A stretch of 38,821 bases of DNA from Methylococcaceae bacterium (GTDB lineage Bacteria > Pseudomonadota > Gammaproteobacteria > Methylococcales > Methylomonadaceae), in assembly GCA_006844585.1 (NCBI GenBank), contig SPJM01000190.1, positions 14,171 through 52,991 on the forward strand, in the 5' to 3' direction. Positions within the stretch are counted from its first letter, which is position 1; every line of letters begins with the position of its first letter. The position numbers and the translations under genes are program-made. Of the stretch, positions 24,859 to 33,492 are shown piece by piece. Below the pieces are notes generated by a model that was not told the DNA's origin, ran no database searches, and saw only the letters and a list, made by a program, of their open reading frames with translations.

Positions 24859-25775
24859 AAATCAAGGATGTCCCACTGAAGGATTTATATGGAATGGCTT
24901 CATCGGCAAAGGGGCTGAGGGTGGTTATCGGCTCATTTCGGGTTCGGGTTCATTGCCGAGAAAAAAGCTTCATAAATACTTTTTCCCTATTATATCAAGA
25001 TTTTGAATTATCGCGCTCTGATTTTAACGATTTTCATATCGCTCTACAACGGCCATTAAATTTGAGGCGTTGGTATAACCGCCAAATCATTTTTTGTGCT
25101 GATGGTCAGTCTGCCTTTGAACCTTTCCCTTTAAGTCATGCGATGCCTCTTTTTGAATGGGGGCTAAATTGGTTCATCGCAAGAAGATCACATCAATATT
25201 TAATGCTCCATGCCGGGGTAGTCGAAAAAAAGGGTTCAGCGATTATTTTTCCGGCTTTGCCGGGTTCTGGTAAGAGCACATTATCGGCGGCGTTGTCTTT
25301 ACGCGGATGGCGCTTTTTATCTGACGAATTTGGCTTGGTGAGAGCTTCTGACGGTTTATTACAACCATTGCCTAGACCGGTTCCTTTAAAAAATGAGTCA
25401 ATTGGCGTGATCAGGAAATTCGCCCCTGAAGCGATTTTTGGGCCACAATTTCCAAAAACTCGTAAAGGCACGGTTGCGCATTTAAAGCCCGTATGGAGCA
25501 GTGTTGAAAACACTCATCAATTAGCCCACCCAAGATTTGTTATTTTTCCGCAATATACGCCAGGCAGCGAAACGACCTTAACTAAGGTGCCCAAGCATTA
25601 TGCCTTTTTAAGGTTGGCTACCAATGCTTTTAATTATGAGGTGATGAGGGAAAAAGGTTTCTTTTTGGTGAGAAATATTATTGATCGCTGTGCTTGTTTT
25701 AATTTAACTTATAGTAGTCTGGATGATGTATGTGAATTTTTGGATAAACTAATAGCGGAAGATGAGAAGCTCTGA
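24855..25775 (+). CDS. HprK-related kinase A
   Basis: 306 residues from GTG 24855. The P-loop FPALPGSGKSTLSAAL is near 130-145 (GSGKST about 136-141), closely followed by RFLSDEFGLV, whose acidic pair resembles the catalytic aspartate region of HPr kinase/phosphorylase. The N-terminal part (1-120) is unlike HprK and includes FELSRSDFNDFHIAL. Known: HprK-type enzymes phosphorylate a serine of HPr, and related enzymes in some lasso peptide clusters phosphorylate the peptide C-terminus. The substrate here is not known. The stop overlaps the next gene by 14 bases. Confidence 0.88.
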   Translation: MKIKDVPLKDLYGMASSAKGLRVVIGSFRVRVHCREKSFINTFSLLYQDFELSRSDFNDFHIALQRPLNLRRWYNRQIIFCADGQSAFEPFPLSHAMPLFEWGLNWFIARRSHQYLMLHAGVVEKKGSAIIFPALPGSGKSTLSAALSLRGWRFLSDEFGLVRASDGLLQPLPRPVPLKNESIGVIRKFAPEAIFGPQFPKTRKGTVAHLKPVWSSVENTHQLAHPRFVIFPQYTPGSETTLTKVPKHYAFLRLATNAFNYEVMREKGFFLVRNIIDRCACFNLTYSSLDDVCEFLDKLIAEDEKL

Positions 25776-26859
25776 GAACAGGCGGCAAGCGAGGCAGTTG
25801 ATTTTAAGGGCGGTAAAAAAAACGGAAACGCTGGCCGAATTAACGCTAAGTGAGTGGGATTTATTAATCCGCTGTTTACGTGTTAGCAAATTATTGGCCT
25901 ATATAGGTAATCGTCTGGCGGGACTAAGATTGATAGATCAATTGCCGGAGCAAGTGCAGGCGCATTTCGATGCGGCTCGGCAATTGGCGGATTATCGCAA
26001 GCAATTGGTGTTGTGGGAATTAAATCGGGTTAATCAGGCCCTTGCAGAGCTGGGTGAAGATATTGTCGTGTTGAAAGGCGGCGCTTATCTATTATTAAAC
26101 TTGGAATTTTCGAATGGGCGATTGTTATCTGACTTAGATTTGCTGGTGGCAAAGGATGATATAGAGGCGATTGAGCAAACATTAATAAAAGCCGGGTGGG
26201 AAACCACTCAGGATGATAAATACAATCAGCATTATTATCGAACCTGGATGCATGAAATACCGGCGCTTAGACACCCGGATCGTTTTGTGGAGGTGGATGT
26301 TCATCATTCTATATTGCCTTTAAGTAGCCGATTAAAACCCGATTCTAATTTATTATTGAATTCATCTATTTTGGTTAATAACCGGAATCATAAAGTTTTA
26401 GCGCCCTGCGATATGGTTTTGCACAGCAGTGTACATTTATTTTATGACGCTGAATTAAAGGTCGGCGACTTCAGGGATCTGGTTGATCTTCATGAGTTAT
26501 TGACGCATTATAGCGTTGAGATAGATGATTTTTGGCGAGTATTACTCAGTAGGGCGCAGTTATTAGACTTGGAAAGGCCTTTATATTATGCGCTTTTTTT
26601 TACTAAAACTTTATTTGATACGGATGTCCCACAGAATATTTTGGCTGAATATCCAGGGAAGCCTGATTATCTTTCAAGGAAATTAATGGCGTTTTTAGCA
26701 CCGTTGGGGCTGATGCCTGAACACCCGGATTTTCCAGAGAAAAAAGTTTCGTTTATTCGATGGCTGTTGTACATTCGTTCGCATTATTTGCGAATGCCTT
26801 TGAATTTGTTAATTCCGCATTTATGGAAAAAGGCCCAAATGAGGCTTTCGGCGGAATAA
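25762..26859 (+). CDS. Nucleotidyltransferase family 5-like protein
   Basis: 365 residues. The polymerase-beta-like core is at about 102-128: VVLKGGAYLLLN followed by GRLLSDLDLLV, the KG and D-x-D pattern of the uncharacterised nucleotidyltransferase family (NTP_transf_5). A further catalytic acidic position is likely in FVEVDVHHSI (near 178-184). It is encoded in a 14-base overlap with the kinase and is typically the third member of HPr-rel-A gene sets. It would transfer a nucleotidyl group, perhaps to a peptide or to a kinase product; no substrate is known. The C-terminus is helical and basic. Confidence 0.85.
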   Translation: MRSSENRRQARQLILRAVKKTETLAELTLSEWDLLIRCLRVSKLLAYIGNRLAGLRLIDQLPEQVQAHFDAARQLADYRKQLVLWELNRVNQALAELGEDIVVLKGGAYLLLNLEFSNGRLLSDLDLLVAKDDIEAIEQTLIKAGWETTQDDKYNQHYYRTWMHEIPALRHPDRFVEVDVHHSILPLSSRLKPDSNLLLNSSILVNNRNHKVLAPCDMVLHSSVHLFYDAELKVGDFRDLVDLHELLTHYSVEIDDFWRVLLSRAQLLDLERPLYYALFFTKTLFDTDVPQNILAEYPGKPDYLSRKLMAFLAPLGLMPEHPDFPEKKVSFIRWLLYIRSHYLRMPLNLLIPHLWKKAQMRLSAE

Positions 26860-26864
26860 GCGCG

Positions 26865-26893
26865 TTGACAGTCAGTTTGAAAAGAATAAGTTA
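26865..26893 (+). promoter_or_regulatory. Possible promoter of the glycosyltransferase genes
   Basis: A perfect -35 hexamer TTGACA (26865-26870) is 17 bases before TAAGTT (26888-26893), a weak -10. It lies in the 112-base gap between the nucleotidyltransferase gene and the first glycosyltransferase and would separate the two transcription units. Confidence 0.35.
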
Positions 26894-26971
26894 TTTCGTC
26901 CCCGTCCCAAATTTTTGAACTATGCTTTTACTGAATAATAATTATTTATTTCATCGGATTATTTTCGTCTT

Positions 26972-28177
26972 ATGAAAATTTTACATATTCTTGACCATTC
27001 AATTCCCCTACACAGCGGATATACGTTTAGGACGCGCGCAATTTTGGAGCAGCAGCGTGCTTTGGGTTGGCAAACTTTTCACCTGACATCCGCCAAGCAT
27101 AGTGTCGCCAAGCAAATGGTTGAGGATGTTGATGGTTTGCGTTTTTACAGGACGGCGCAAGCCAAAGGATTATTGGCTAAGTTGCCGTTAATTAATCAGT
27201 GGTCAATTATCAGAAGTTTAAGTCAACGGCTTGATGAAGTCATCAATGAAACTCAACCGGACATTTTGCATGCCCATTCCCCTGTTTTAAATGGTTTGGC
27301 GGCTTTAAAAGTAGGTAAAAAATTTAATATACCGGTTGTTTACGAATGCCGGGCCTTTTGGGAAGATGCCGCTGTCGATCATGGGTCAACGACTGAGGGC
27401 AGTTTGCGTTATCGATTAACCAAAGCAATGGAAACCTATGTCTTTAAAAATGCTGACGCGGTGACTTGTATTTGTAATGGATTGAAGCAAGATATTATTT
27501 CAAGAGGTATTCCTGAGAAAAAAATTACCATTATTCCTAACGCGGTTAATACCGAAAAGTTTACTTATGGCGGACAAGCGGATCCAAAGCTTAAAAAGCA
27601 ATTAGGCTTGAATGGCAAGACAGTTTTAGGTTTTATCGGTTCTTTTTATGCTTATGAAGGTATTCCGTTAATTTTGGACGCTTTGCCAAAAATTATCCAA
27701 AATCAGCCGAATGTTTGTTTTTTATTAGTCGGCGGCGGGCCTCAGGAAGATTTGATCAAAGATAAAGTTAAACAATTGCAATTAGAAAAGCAGGTTGTTT
27801 TTACTGGTCGCGTTTCTCATGATGTGGTGCAAGATTATTATAATCTTGTAGATATTTTTATATATCCGCGCTTGTCGATGCGCTTGACGGATTTGGTGAC
27901 CCCTTTAAAGCCGTTAGAGGCGATGGCGCAAGGCAGGCTGGTGATCGCATCGGATGTCGGCGGTCATAAAGAATTAATAAAGGATCAGCATAATGGCGTT
28001 TTGTTTCAAGCGAATGATTGTGGTTCGTTGGCTGATAGCGTATTAGCTTTATTGGCGCAACCCGAACGTTGGGGAATGATGCGTCAAGCCGGTAAGGCGT
28101 TTGTTGAAGATGAACGAAACTGGCCTGGCAGCGTTGCTAATTATCAAGATGTTTATCGCTCTTTGCTCAAATCCTAA
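26972..28177 (+). CDS. GT4 glycosyltransferase, exosortase-A-associated type
   Basis: 401 residues, two Rossmann-like domains of the GT-B fold. The N-terminus MKILHILDHSIPLHSGYTFR is the signature of the exosortase-A-associated glycosyltransferase group (Daro_2409-like). Other motifs: HAHSPVLNGLAAL near 94-106, IPNAVNTEKF near 189, FIGSFYAYEG near 219, and PLEAMAQGRLV with the acidic nucleotide-sugar-binding residues near 313-323. It adds a sugar from an activated donor to the lipid-linked exopolysaccharide repeat on the inner membrane's cytoplasmic face. Donor and acceptor cannot be told. Confidence 0.9.
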   Translation: MKILHILDHSIPLHSGYTFRTRAILEQQRALGWQTFHLTSAKHSVAKQMVEDVDGLRFYRTAQAKGLLAKLPLINQWSIIRSLSQRLDEVINETQPDILHAHSPVLNGLAALKVGKKFNIPVVYECRAFWEDAAVDHGSTTEGSLRYRLTKAMETYVFKNADAVTCICNGLKQDIISRGIPEKKITIIPNAVNTEKFTYGGQADPKLKKQLGLNGKTVLGFIGSFYAYEGIPLILDALPKIIQNQPNVCFLLVGGGPQEDLIKDKVKQLQLEKQVVFTGRVSHDVVQDYYNLVDIFIYPRLSMRLTDLVTPLKPLEAMAQGRLVIASDVGGHKELIKDQHNGVLFQANDCGSLADSVLALLAQPERWGMMRQAGKAFVEDERNWPGSVANYQDVYRSLLKS

Positions 28178-28195
28178 ATTTGATACGGTCAGAAA

Positions 28196-29386
28196 ATGAA
28201 TCAGCCTAAAATTTTGGTTTTTTGCACCTTATTCCCCAGCAGTAAGCGTCCTAATGCCGGTGTTTTTATTCGGGAGAGGATGTTTCGCGTCGGGAGGCAT
28301 ATTCCAATAACAGTGGTTTCACCGATTCCTTGGTTCCCGTTTCAAAGTTTGATCCGCTATTGGAAACCGCATTTCAGGCCGCAGCCCGAACATCAGGAAA
28401 TTCAACAAGGGGTGCGGGTTTACTATCCGCGTTTTTTGTCTATTCCCGGTTTTTTTAAATCCGCAGACGGTTTTTTTATGGCGCTTGCTTGTTACCGGAC
28501 ATTAAAAAAACTGAAGGATGAATTTAATCTTATTGATGCGCATTTTGCTTATCCAGATGGTTATGCTGCGACGTTGCTAGGGCGTTGGCTAAAATTGCCG
28601 GTCAGCATTACGTTACGTGGAACGGAAGTGCCTTTAGCGAAAATTCCAGGGCGTAAAAAAAGAATGATGAAGGCATTGTTCGATGCCACGCGTATTTTTT
28701 CGGTTGCCGACTCTTTAAAACAGCATGTGGTCGATTTAGGTGCTGATGCGGATAAAATTCGCGTTGTCGGTAATGGTGTTGATGTTAATAAATTTTTTCC
28801 GCTAAATAGAGCTAAGGAAAAGGTGCATTTCCAATTGCCTGAAGATGCAAAGGTTTTGATTTCAGTGGGCGCTTTAGTGGATAGAAAAGGTTTTCATCGG
28901 GTGATTGAGGTAATCCCGCAATTACTTGAAAAATACCCTACACTGGTCTATTTAGTGGTCGGCGGTGAAAGTCCGGAAGGCAATATAAAAAACAGGCTGG
29001 TTCAACAAGTTAATGACTTGGGGTTGGAAAAACAAGTCAGGTTTTTAGGCGCGTTAAAACCGGAAGAATTGAAAAAGCCTTTGTCCAGCGCTGATGTTTT
29101 TGTTTTATCAACGGCTAATGAAGGTTGGGCCAATGTGTTTTTAGAGGCAATGGCTTGCGGACTTCCGGTTGTGACCACTGACGTGGGCGGCAATAAGGAA
29201 GTCGTTTGTGATGATGATTTAGGCATGATTGTTCCTTTCGGCGATAAACAAGCTTTGGCGGATGCGGTCGATAAAGCCTTGGGAAAACCATGGGATCGAG
29301 AGTCAATTGTGCGTTATGCAAAAGCGAATGCTTGGGATGGCCGGGTGGAAATTTTGCTTGAAGAATTTAATTACATGGTAAATTAA
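28196..29386 (+). CDS. GT4 family glycosyltransferase
   Basis: 396 residues, GT-B fold. N-terminal acceptor domain with FCTLFPSSKRPNAGVFIRER, PDGYAATLLGRWLKLPVS and LRGTEVPL; donor domain with VGNGVDVNKFFPL (near 196-208), VGALVDRKGFHRV and the acidic motif VFLEAMACGLPVVTTDVGG (near 315-333). It follows the other glycosyltransferase after 18 bases and is presumably in the same operon. Sugar specificity unknown. Confidence 0.9.
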   Translation: MNQPKILVFCTLFPSSKRPNAGVFIRERMFRVGRHIPITVVSPIPWFPFQSLIRYWKPHFRPQPEHQEIQQGVRVYYPRFLSIPGFFKSADGFFMALACYRTLKKLKDEFNLIDAHFAYPDGYAATLLGRWLKLPVSITLRGTEVPLAKIPGRKKRMMKALFDATRIFSVADSLKQHVVDLGADADKIRVVGNGVDVNKFFPLNRAKEKVHFQLPEDAKVLISVGALVDRKGFHRVIEVIPQLLEKYPTLVYLVVGGESPEGNIKNRLVQQVNDLGLEKQVRFLGALKPEELKKPLSSADVFVLSTANEGWANVFLEAMACGLPVVTTDVGGNKEVVCDDDLGMIVPFGDKQALADAVDKALGKPWDRESIVRYAKANAWDGRVEILLEEFNYMVN

Positions 29387-29457
29387 GGCCTTTTTAAAAT
29401 AACTTCTTTGTTTTAGGATACATCGGATTGACGCGGGCATAATAAGAAAGGGGATAT

Positions 29458-31263
29458 ATGGCTTTATTAGCGGGTTGGGTGGAAACAAATCTATCTGTTG
29501 AAGAGAGTAAGCATTTATTAGCTGAAACTGTTGCTCAAGCGCCTGTTTATACGCAACAAAATGTAAAGATAGATGATCATGCTAATTTTTGTGTTTTTGC
29601 TACAGCACAGCAAAACATTTATAGGGATAAAGGCGTTTGTTTGATTAATGTCGGTAGTGGCGAGTTAAAGGTATCGGCGGAGCAATTAATCGATCAATAT
29701 TTGCGCGTCGGCGATGACTTTCTTAAACATGTTAAGCTTGAGCAAGCCTTGTTGTTAATTGATGCTGAGGCCAAAAAAATTCTGCTGGTTACCGACCCGG
29801 TTGGCTTAACGCATTTTTACTACGCGCAGATAGATAAGGGTTTGGTTTTCGGTCATAGCGCTGATAGTGTGATAGCGCACCCACAAGTTGCGGACGACAT
29901 TTTGCCGCAGTCAATTTATGATTATGTTTATTTTCATCATTGCCCAAGTCCGCATAGTATTTATCAACAAGTTAAGAAACTGGAAGGCGGACAAATATTA
30001 AGCTTCCAAGCTGGAAATATCCGTGTTGAGCATTATTGGTTGCCGGAATTTCATGAGAAGCTTTCAAGCGGCAAGCAGGCGTTGGCTGAAGATTTGCGGC
30101 AAAAATTAATTGATTCAGTGGCTGACATGTCAGTAGGCGCTGACCAAACCGCTGCATTTTTAAGCGGTGGCCTGGACAGTTCCAGCGTGGCAGGCGCTTT
30201 AGCGCGAGTATATCCTGAACAGGCGCAAACTTTTTCTATCGGTTTTCACGTAGAAGGCTATGATGAAACCGCATTCGCCAATATTGCGGTGGAGCATTTT
30301 AAAACCCGTCAGCACGCCTATTACCTGTCTCCGGAAGACACCGTAAAAGCCATACCGGAAATTGCCGCCTATTATGACGAACCGTTCGGCAATTCTTCCG
30401 CATTAGCGGCTTATTATTGCGCAAAAGTGGCTAAGCAGCATGGCGTTACCGTGATATTGGGAGGCGACGGCGGCGACGAATTGTTTGCCGGTAATGAACG
30501 CTACGCCCAGCAAATGGTGTTTGATTATTATCATAAAGCGCCAGGCTTCATCGGGTCCGGCCTGGACGCATTATTAAATCATCTGCCGGAGCCTATCGCC
30601 AAACAAAAGTTGTTTCATAAGGCTAAACGTTATATCGCTCAAGCCAAAGTTCCATTGCCGGATCGGTTACAAGATTATAATTTTTTACATAGACATGCTG
30701 CCTCCGATATTTTTCAAGACGATTATTTATCGGCGATCAATCAACATGATCCGCTGGAATTATTAAGGGCGAGTTATCATCGACCTAAGCAGGCGAGTAG
30801 TTTAAACCGGATGTTATATATGGACTGGAAAACCACCTTGCATGATAATGACTTGGTCAAGGTGAATAAAATGTGTGAAATGGCGGGCCTAGAAGTGCGC
30901 TATCCGTTATTAAGCCGGGAGATTGTTGAATTATCGTGTGCAATACCATCGGCGGAAAAGTTGCAGATTAAGGCTTTACGAAAATTTTATAAAGAAGCCA
31001 TGGTCGGGTTTTTACCGGATGCGATCTTAAACAAGTCAAAACATGGTTTCGGCTTGCCTTTCGGAATCTGGCTGAAAGATTATCAACCGTTACAGGATTT
31101 GGCGTATGACAGCATCAATGATTTAAAAAAACGGAGTTATTTTAAAAATGAATTTTTAGATCATGCAGTTAAAATGCATCAAAGTATTCATGCTGCTTAT
31201 TACGGTGAATTGATCTGGATATTGATGATGTTGGAATTATGGTTTCAGGGTAAAAAACGCTGA
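29458..31263 (+). CDS. Asparagine synthetase-like amidoligase lacking the glutaminase cysteine
   Basis: 601 residues, AsnB-like two-domain plan. The start is fixed by GAAAGGGG six bases before the ATG. The product begins M-A-L-L-A-G-W, not M-C-G-I, so the Ntn nucleophile Cys2 is absent, and the R/N-G-E-I-Y-N glutamine-binding motif is not recognisable. The synthetase half is intact: SGGLDSSSV at 236-244 and GGDGGDELFAG near 335. Known: AsnB homologues in polysaccharide loci amidate sugar acids; lasso cyclases and beta-lactam synthetase also have glutaminase-dead N-domains and use another nucleophile. Which applies here is not decided by the sequence. Encoded between the glycosyltransferases and sulfotransferase genes. 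Confidence 0.88.
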   Translation: MALLAGWVETNLSVEESKHLLAETVAQAPVYTQQNVKIDDHANFCVFATAQQNIYRDKGVCLINVGSGELKVSAEQLIDQYLRVGDDFLKHVKLEQALLLIDAEAKKILLVTDPVGLTHFYYAQIDKGLVFGHSADSVIAHPQVADDILPQSIYDYVYFHHCPSPHSIYQQVKKLEGGQILSFQAGNIRVEHYWLPEFHEKLSSGKQALAEDLRQKLIDSVADMSVGADQTAAFLSGGLDSSSVAGALARVYPEQAQTFSIGFHVEGYDETAFANIAVEHFKTRQHAYYLSPEDTVKAIPEIAAYYDEPFGNSSALAAYYCAKVAKQHGVTVILGGDGGDELFAGNERYAQQMVFDYYHKAPGFIGSGLDALLNHLPEPIAKQKLFHKAKRYIAQAKVPLPDRLQDYNFLHRHAASDIFQDDYLSAINQHDPLELLRASYHRPKQASSLNRMLYMDWKTTLHDNDLVKVNKMCEMAGLEVRYPLLSREIVELSCAIPSAEKLQIKALRKFYKEAMVGFLPDAILNKSKHGFGLPFGIWLKDYQPLQDLAYDSINDLKKRSYFKNEFLDHAVKMHQSIHAAYYGELIWILMMLELWFQGKKR

Positions 31264-31302
31264 GATGTGGTTGCTATAAGACAAGATTAAGAAAGGTTGT
31301 TA

Positions 31303-32109
31303 ATGCAAAATAAAATTAGGAAACTAAGTCGCTTGTTGTTTTTATGCTTCAAATATTGTCTATGGCAAGTCGGGATTGTGAAAAGAACCGAACAGAAACA
31401 TGTTTTTGTCGGTGGTATGCAGCGCTCCGGCACGAATATGTTGATGGACATCTTGGAAAAAAGTCTGGAAACCGATGTGTACCATGAAAGGGATCCCCGA
31501 GCATTCGATAATTACCAAATGCGCGATTTGTCGGTGATAGACAAATTAAGTGATAAGTCTAAAGCGCCGGTTTTTATCATTAAGGCCTTATGCGAATTAC
31601 AGGATTTAAGTGATTTAATGAAGCATTACCAACCAGCGAAAACCTTATGGATTGTTCGTGATTATAATGATGTCGTCGCCTCTATGATGAAGTCGTTTGG
31701 GAATATGGAAAAACAGGTGCTCAGGATTCTACACAAAAATAGTACGGAATGGTTGGGAAGAGGGATGACTGAATCAACCCGAAGTCTGTTAACGCCATTA
31801 GCTCAGCCGGGTATGGGGAATACTTCCGCAGCGGCAATGCAGTGGTATTTTAGGAATGTTCTTTTTTTCGATCAGCAATTTGAACAAAATCAGCAAGTCA
31901 TGTTGATTTCATACGAAGATTTGGTTAAGCAGCCGGAAATTCAAGTCCAAAAAATTTGTCGGTTTCTTGAAATAGGTTTCCAGCCACGAATGATCAAAGA
32001 CATTTTTGCCAGCTCTATAAATCGTCGAAAACCACCTGAAATTGATGCTTCAACGCGCGAGTTATGTGATCGCCTGCAATTGAAATTTAAACACCTGTTG
32101 TCGGCATGA
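31303..32109 (+). CDS. Sulfotransferase (PAPS-dependent), exopolysaccharide locus
   Basis: 268 residues from ATG 31303 (TTG 31297 is two codons earlier; AAGAAAGG precedes the ATG). The 5'-phosphosulfate loop is GGMQRSGTNML (about 37-47), with R41-S42-G43-T44, and the 3'-phosphate-binding region is LWIVRDYNDVVASMM. A hydrophobic stretch at 10-25 could anchor it to the inner membrane. Role: moves sulfate from PAPS to a hydroxyl, here probably a sugar of the exopolymer. The stop overlaps the ligase start by four bases. Confidence 0.85.
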   Translation: MQNKIRKLSRLLFLCFKYCLWQVGIVKRTEQKHVFVGGMQRSGTNMLMDILEKSLETDVYHERDPRAFDNYQMRDLSVIDKLSDKSKAPVFIIKALCELQDLSDLMKHYQPAKTLWIVRDYNDVVASMMKSFGNMEKQVLRILHKNSTEWLGRGMTESTRSLLTPLAQPGMGNTSAAAMQWYFRNVLFFDQQFEQNQQVMLISYEDLVKQPEIQVQKICRFLEIGFQPRMIKDIFASSINRRKPPEIDASTRELCDRLQLKFKHLLSA

Positions 32110-33425
32110 GAGATTTATTCGTCACCCTAATCGTTTTTGGAACGCTCCCATATGTTTTTAAACGCCCCTATATTGGGATTTTGTTATGGAGTTGGCTGGC
32201 CTACATGAATCCTCATAAGTTATCTTGGGGGTTTGCGCATGATTTTCCGTTTTCACAAGTAACCGCAATTGTTATTTTAATCAGTTTATTGATTTCCAAA
32301 GAAAAGAAGGAAATTCCCTGGAGTTTGGAAATATATCTTTTGTTTGTTTTTTTGCTGTGGATGTTTATTACTACGCTCAATGCCATTTACCCTGATTTTG
32401 CCTGGATGCAATGGGATAAAGTCTGGAAAATTCAATTGATGACCTTGGTCACGATGATGGTTATGCAAACCCAATGGCGTGTGCAGGCTATGGTATGGAT
32501 AATTGCATTGTCGATTGGGTTTTATGGGTTTAAAGGCGGAATTTTTACTATATTAACGGGTGGCTCATATGCTGTATACGGGCCGAGCGGATCATTTATC
32601 TATGGAAATAATGAAATTGGTTTGGCATTGATTATGACTATTCCGATGATTCGATATTTACATTTGACTACAGAGCACAAGGCGCTCAAAACTGGTTTGA
32701 TGGTCACCATGTGGCTTTGTGTGGTTTCCGTTATTGGAACCCAGTCACGCGGCGCTTTTGTAGGAATTGCTTGTATGGGATTGTTTCTAATTATGAAAAG
32801 TAGAAACAGACTACCCATGCTTTTAGCCATGTTGATAATTGTACCTATATTGATTGGCTTTATGCCGGAATCATGGCATGACCGGATGGGAACGATCAAA
32901 ACGTATGAGGAGGATGCTTCTGCGATGGGGCGCATCAATGCTTGGTGGATGGCTTTTAATTTAGCGAAAAATAATATATTGGGCGGAGGGTTTGAGTGTT
33001 TCCAATACCCGACGTTTGTGATGTACGCCCCGGTTAAACATGATGTGCATGATGCGCATAGTATCTATTTTGAAACGATGGGCGAGCATGGCTTCATCGG
33101 TCTAGGTATTTTTTTACTGATTGCCATAACAACGCTTCGTTCGGCGGGTACAATTATAAAACAAGCCAAAAAGTCTGAAGAAACCCAATGGATGGCCGAT
33201 TTAGCGGGGATGTTGCAAGTAAGTTTGTTAGGGTATGGCGCTTCCGGCGCATTTTTAGGATTGGCTTATTTTGATCTTTATTATCACTATATCGCCATTA
33301 TTGTGATATTAAAAGCGATGCTTGTTAAGCATCAACAAGAACAGATAGTTTCCAGACAAGAATTAAACAATGTTTATATTGGTCGGCAACAGAAAGCAAT
33401 AAACAACAATGCCGTAAAGCACTAG
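32106..33425 (+). CDS. O-glycosylation ligase, exosortase-A-associated (Wzy/O-antigen ligase family)
   Basis: 439 residues with about ten membrane helices. The N-terminus reads MRDLFVTLIVFGTLPYVFKR, then PYIGILLWSWLAYMNPHKL, the diagnostic start of the exosortase-A-associated putative O-glycosylation ligase family. The large periplasmic loop holds DHRMGTIKTYEED-type residues (W-H-D-R-M-G near 257) and HDVHDAHSIYFETMGEHGFIG, the Wzy_C-like conserved segment. Role by family: polymerises or transfers a glycan on the periplasmic side. It is the best single marker in the window that this locus is of the exosortase/PEP-CTERM kind. Confidence 0.92.
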   Translation: MRDLFVTLIVFGTLPYVFKRPYIGILLWSWLAYMNPHKLSWGFAHDFPFSQVTAIVILISLLISKEKKEIPWSLEIYLLFVFLLWMFITTLNAIYPDFAWMQWDKVWKIQLMTLVTMMVMQTQWRVQAMVWIIALSIGFYGFKGGIFTILTGGSYAVYGPSGSFIYGNNEIGLALIMTIPMIRYLHLTTEHKALKTGLMVTMWLCVVSVIGTQSRGAFVGIACMGLFLIMKSRNRLPMLLAMLIIVPILIGFMPESWHDRMGTIKTYEEDASAMGRINAWWMAFNLAKNNILGGGFECFQYPTFVMYAPVKHDVHDAHSIYFETMGEHGFIGLGIFLLIAITTLRSAGTIIKQAKKSEETQWMADLAGMLQVSLLGYGASGAFLGLAYFDLYYHYIAIIVILKAMLVKHQQEQIVSRQELNNVYIGRQQKAINNNAVKH

Positions 33426-33492
33426 CTGTTTCCGCTTGAATTGGGGAAAGATAAATATTGGAATTATTAAATTTTATACAAATAAAATAACT

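Noticed and set aside
23947-31263. Complete lasso-peptide biosynthetic cluster
   Set aside because: PqqD-like, kinase, nucleotidyltransferase and Asn-synthetase-like genes are present, but there is no transglutaminase-type leader peptidase, no short precursor, and the ligase is separated by two glycosyltransferases. Only the resemblance is reported.
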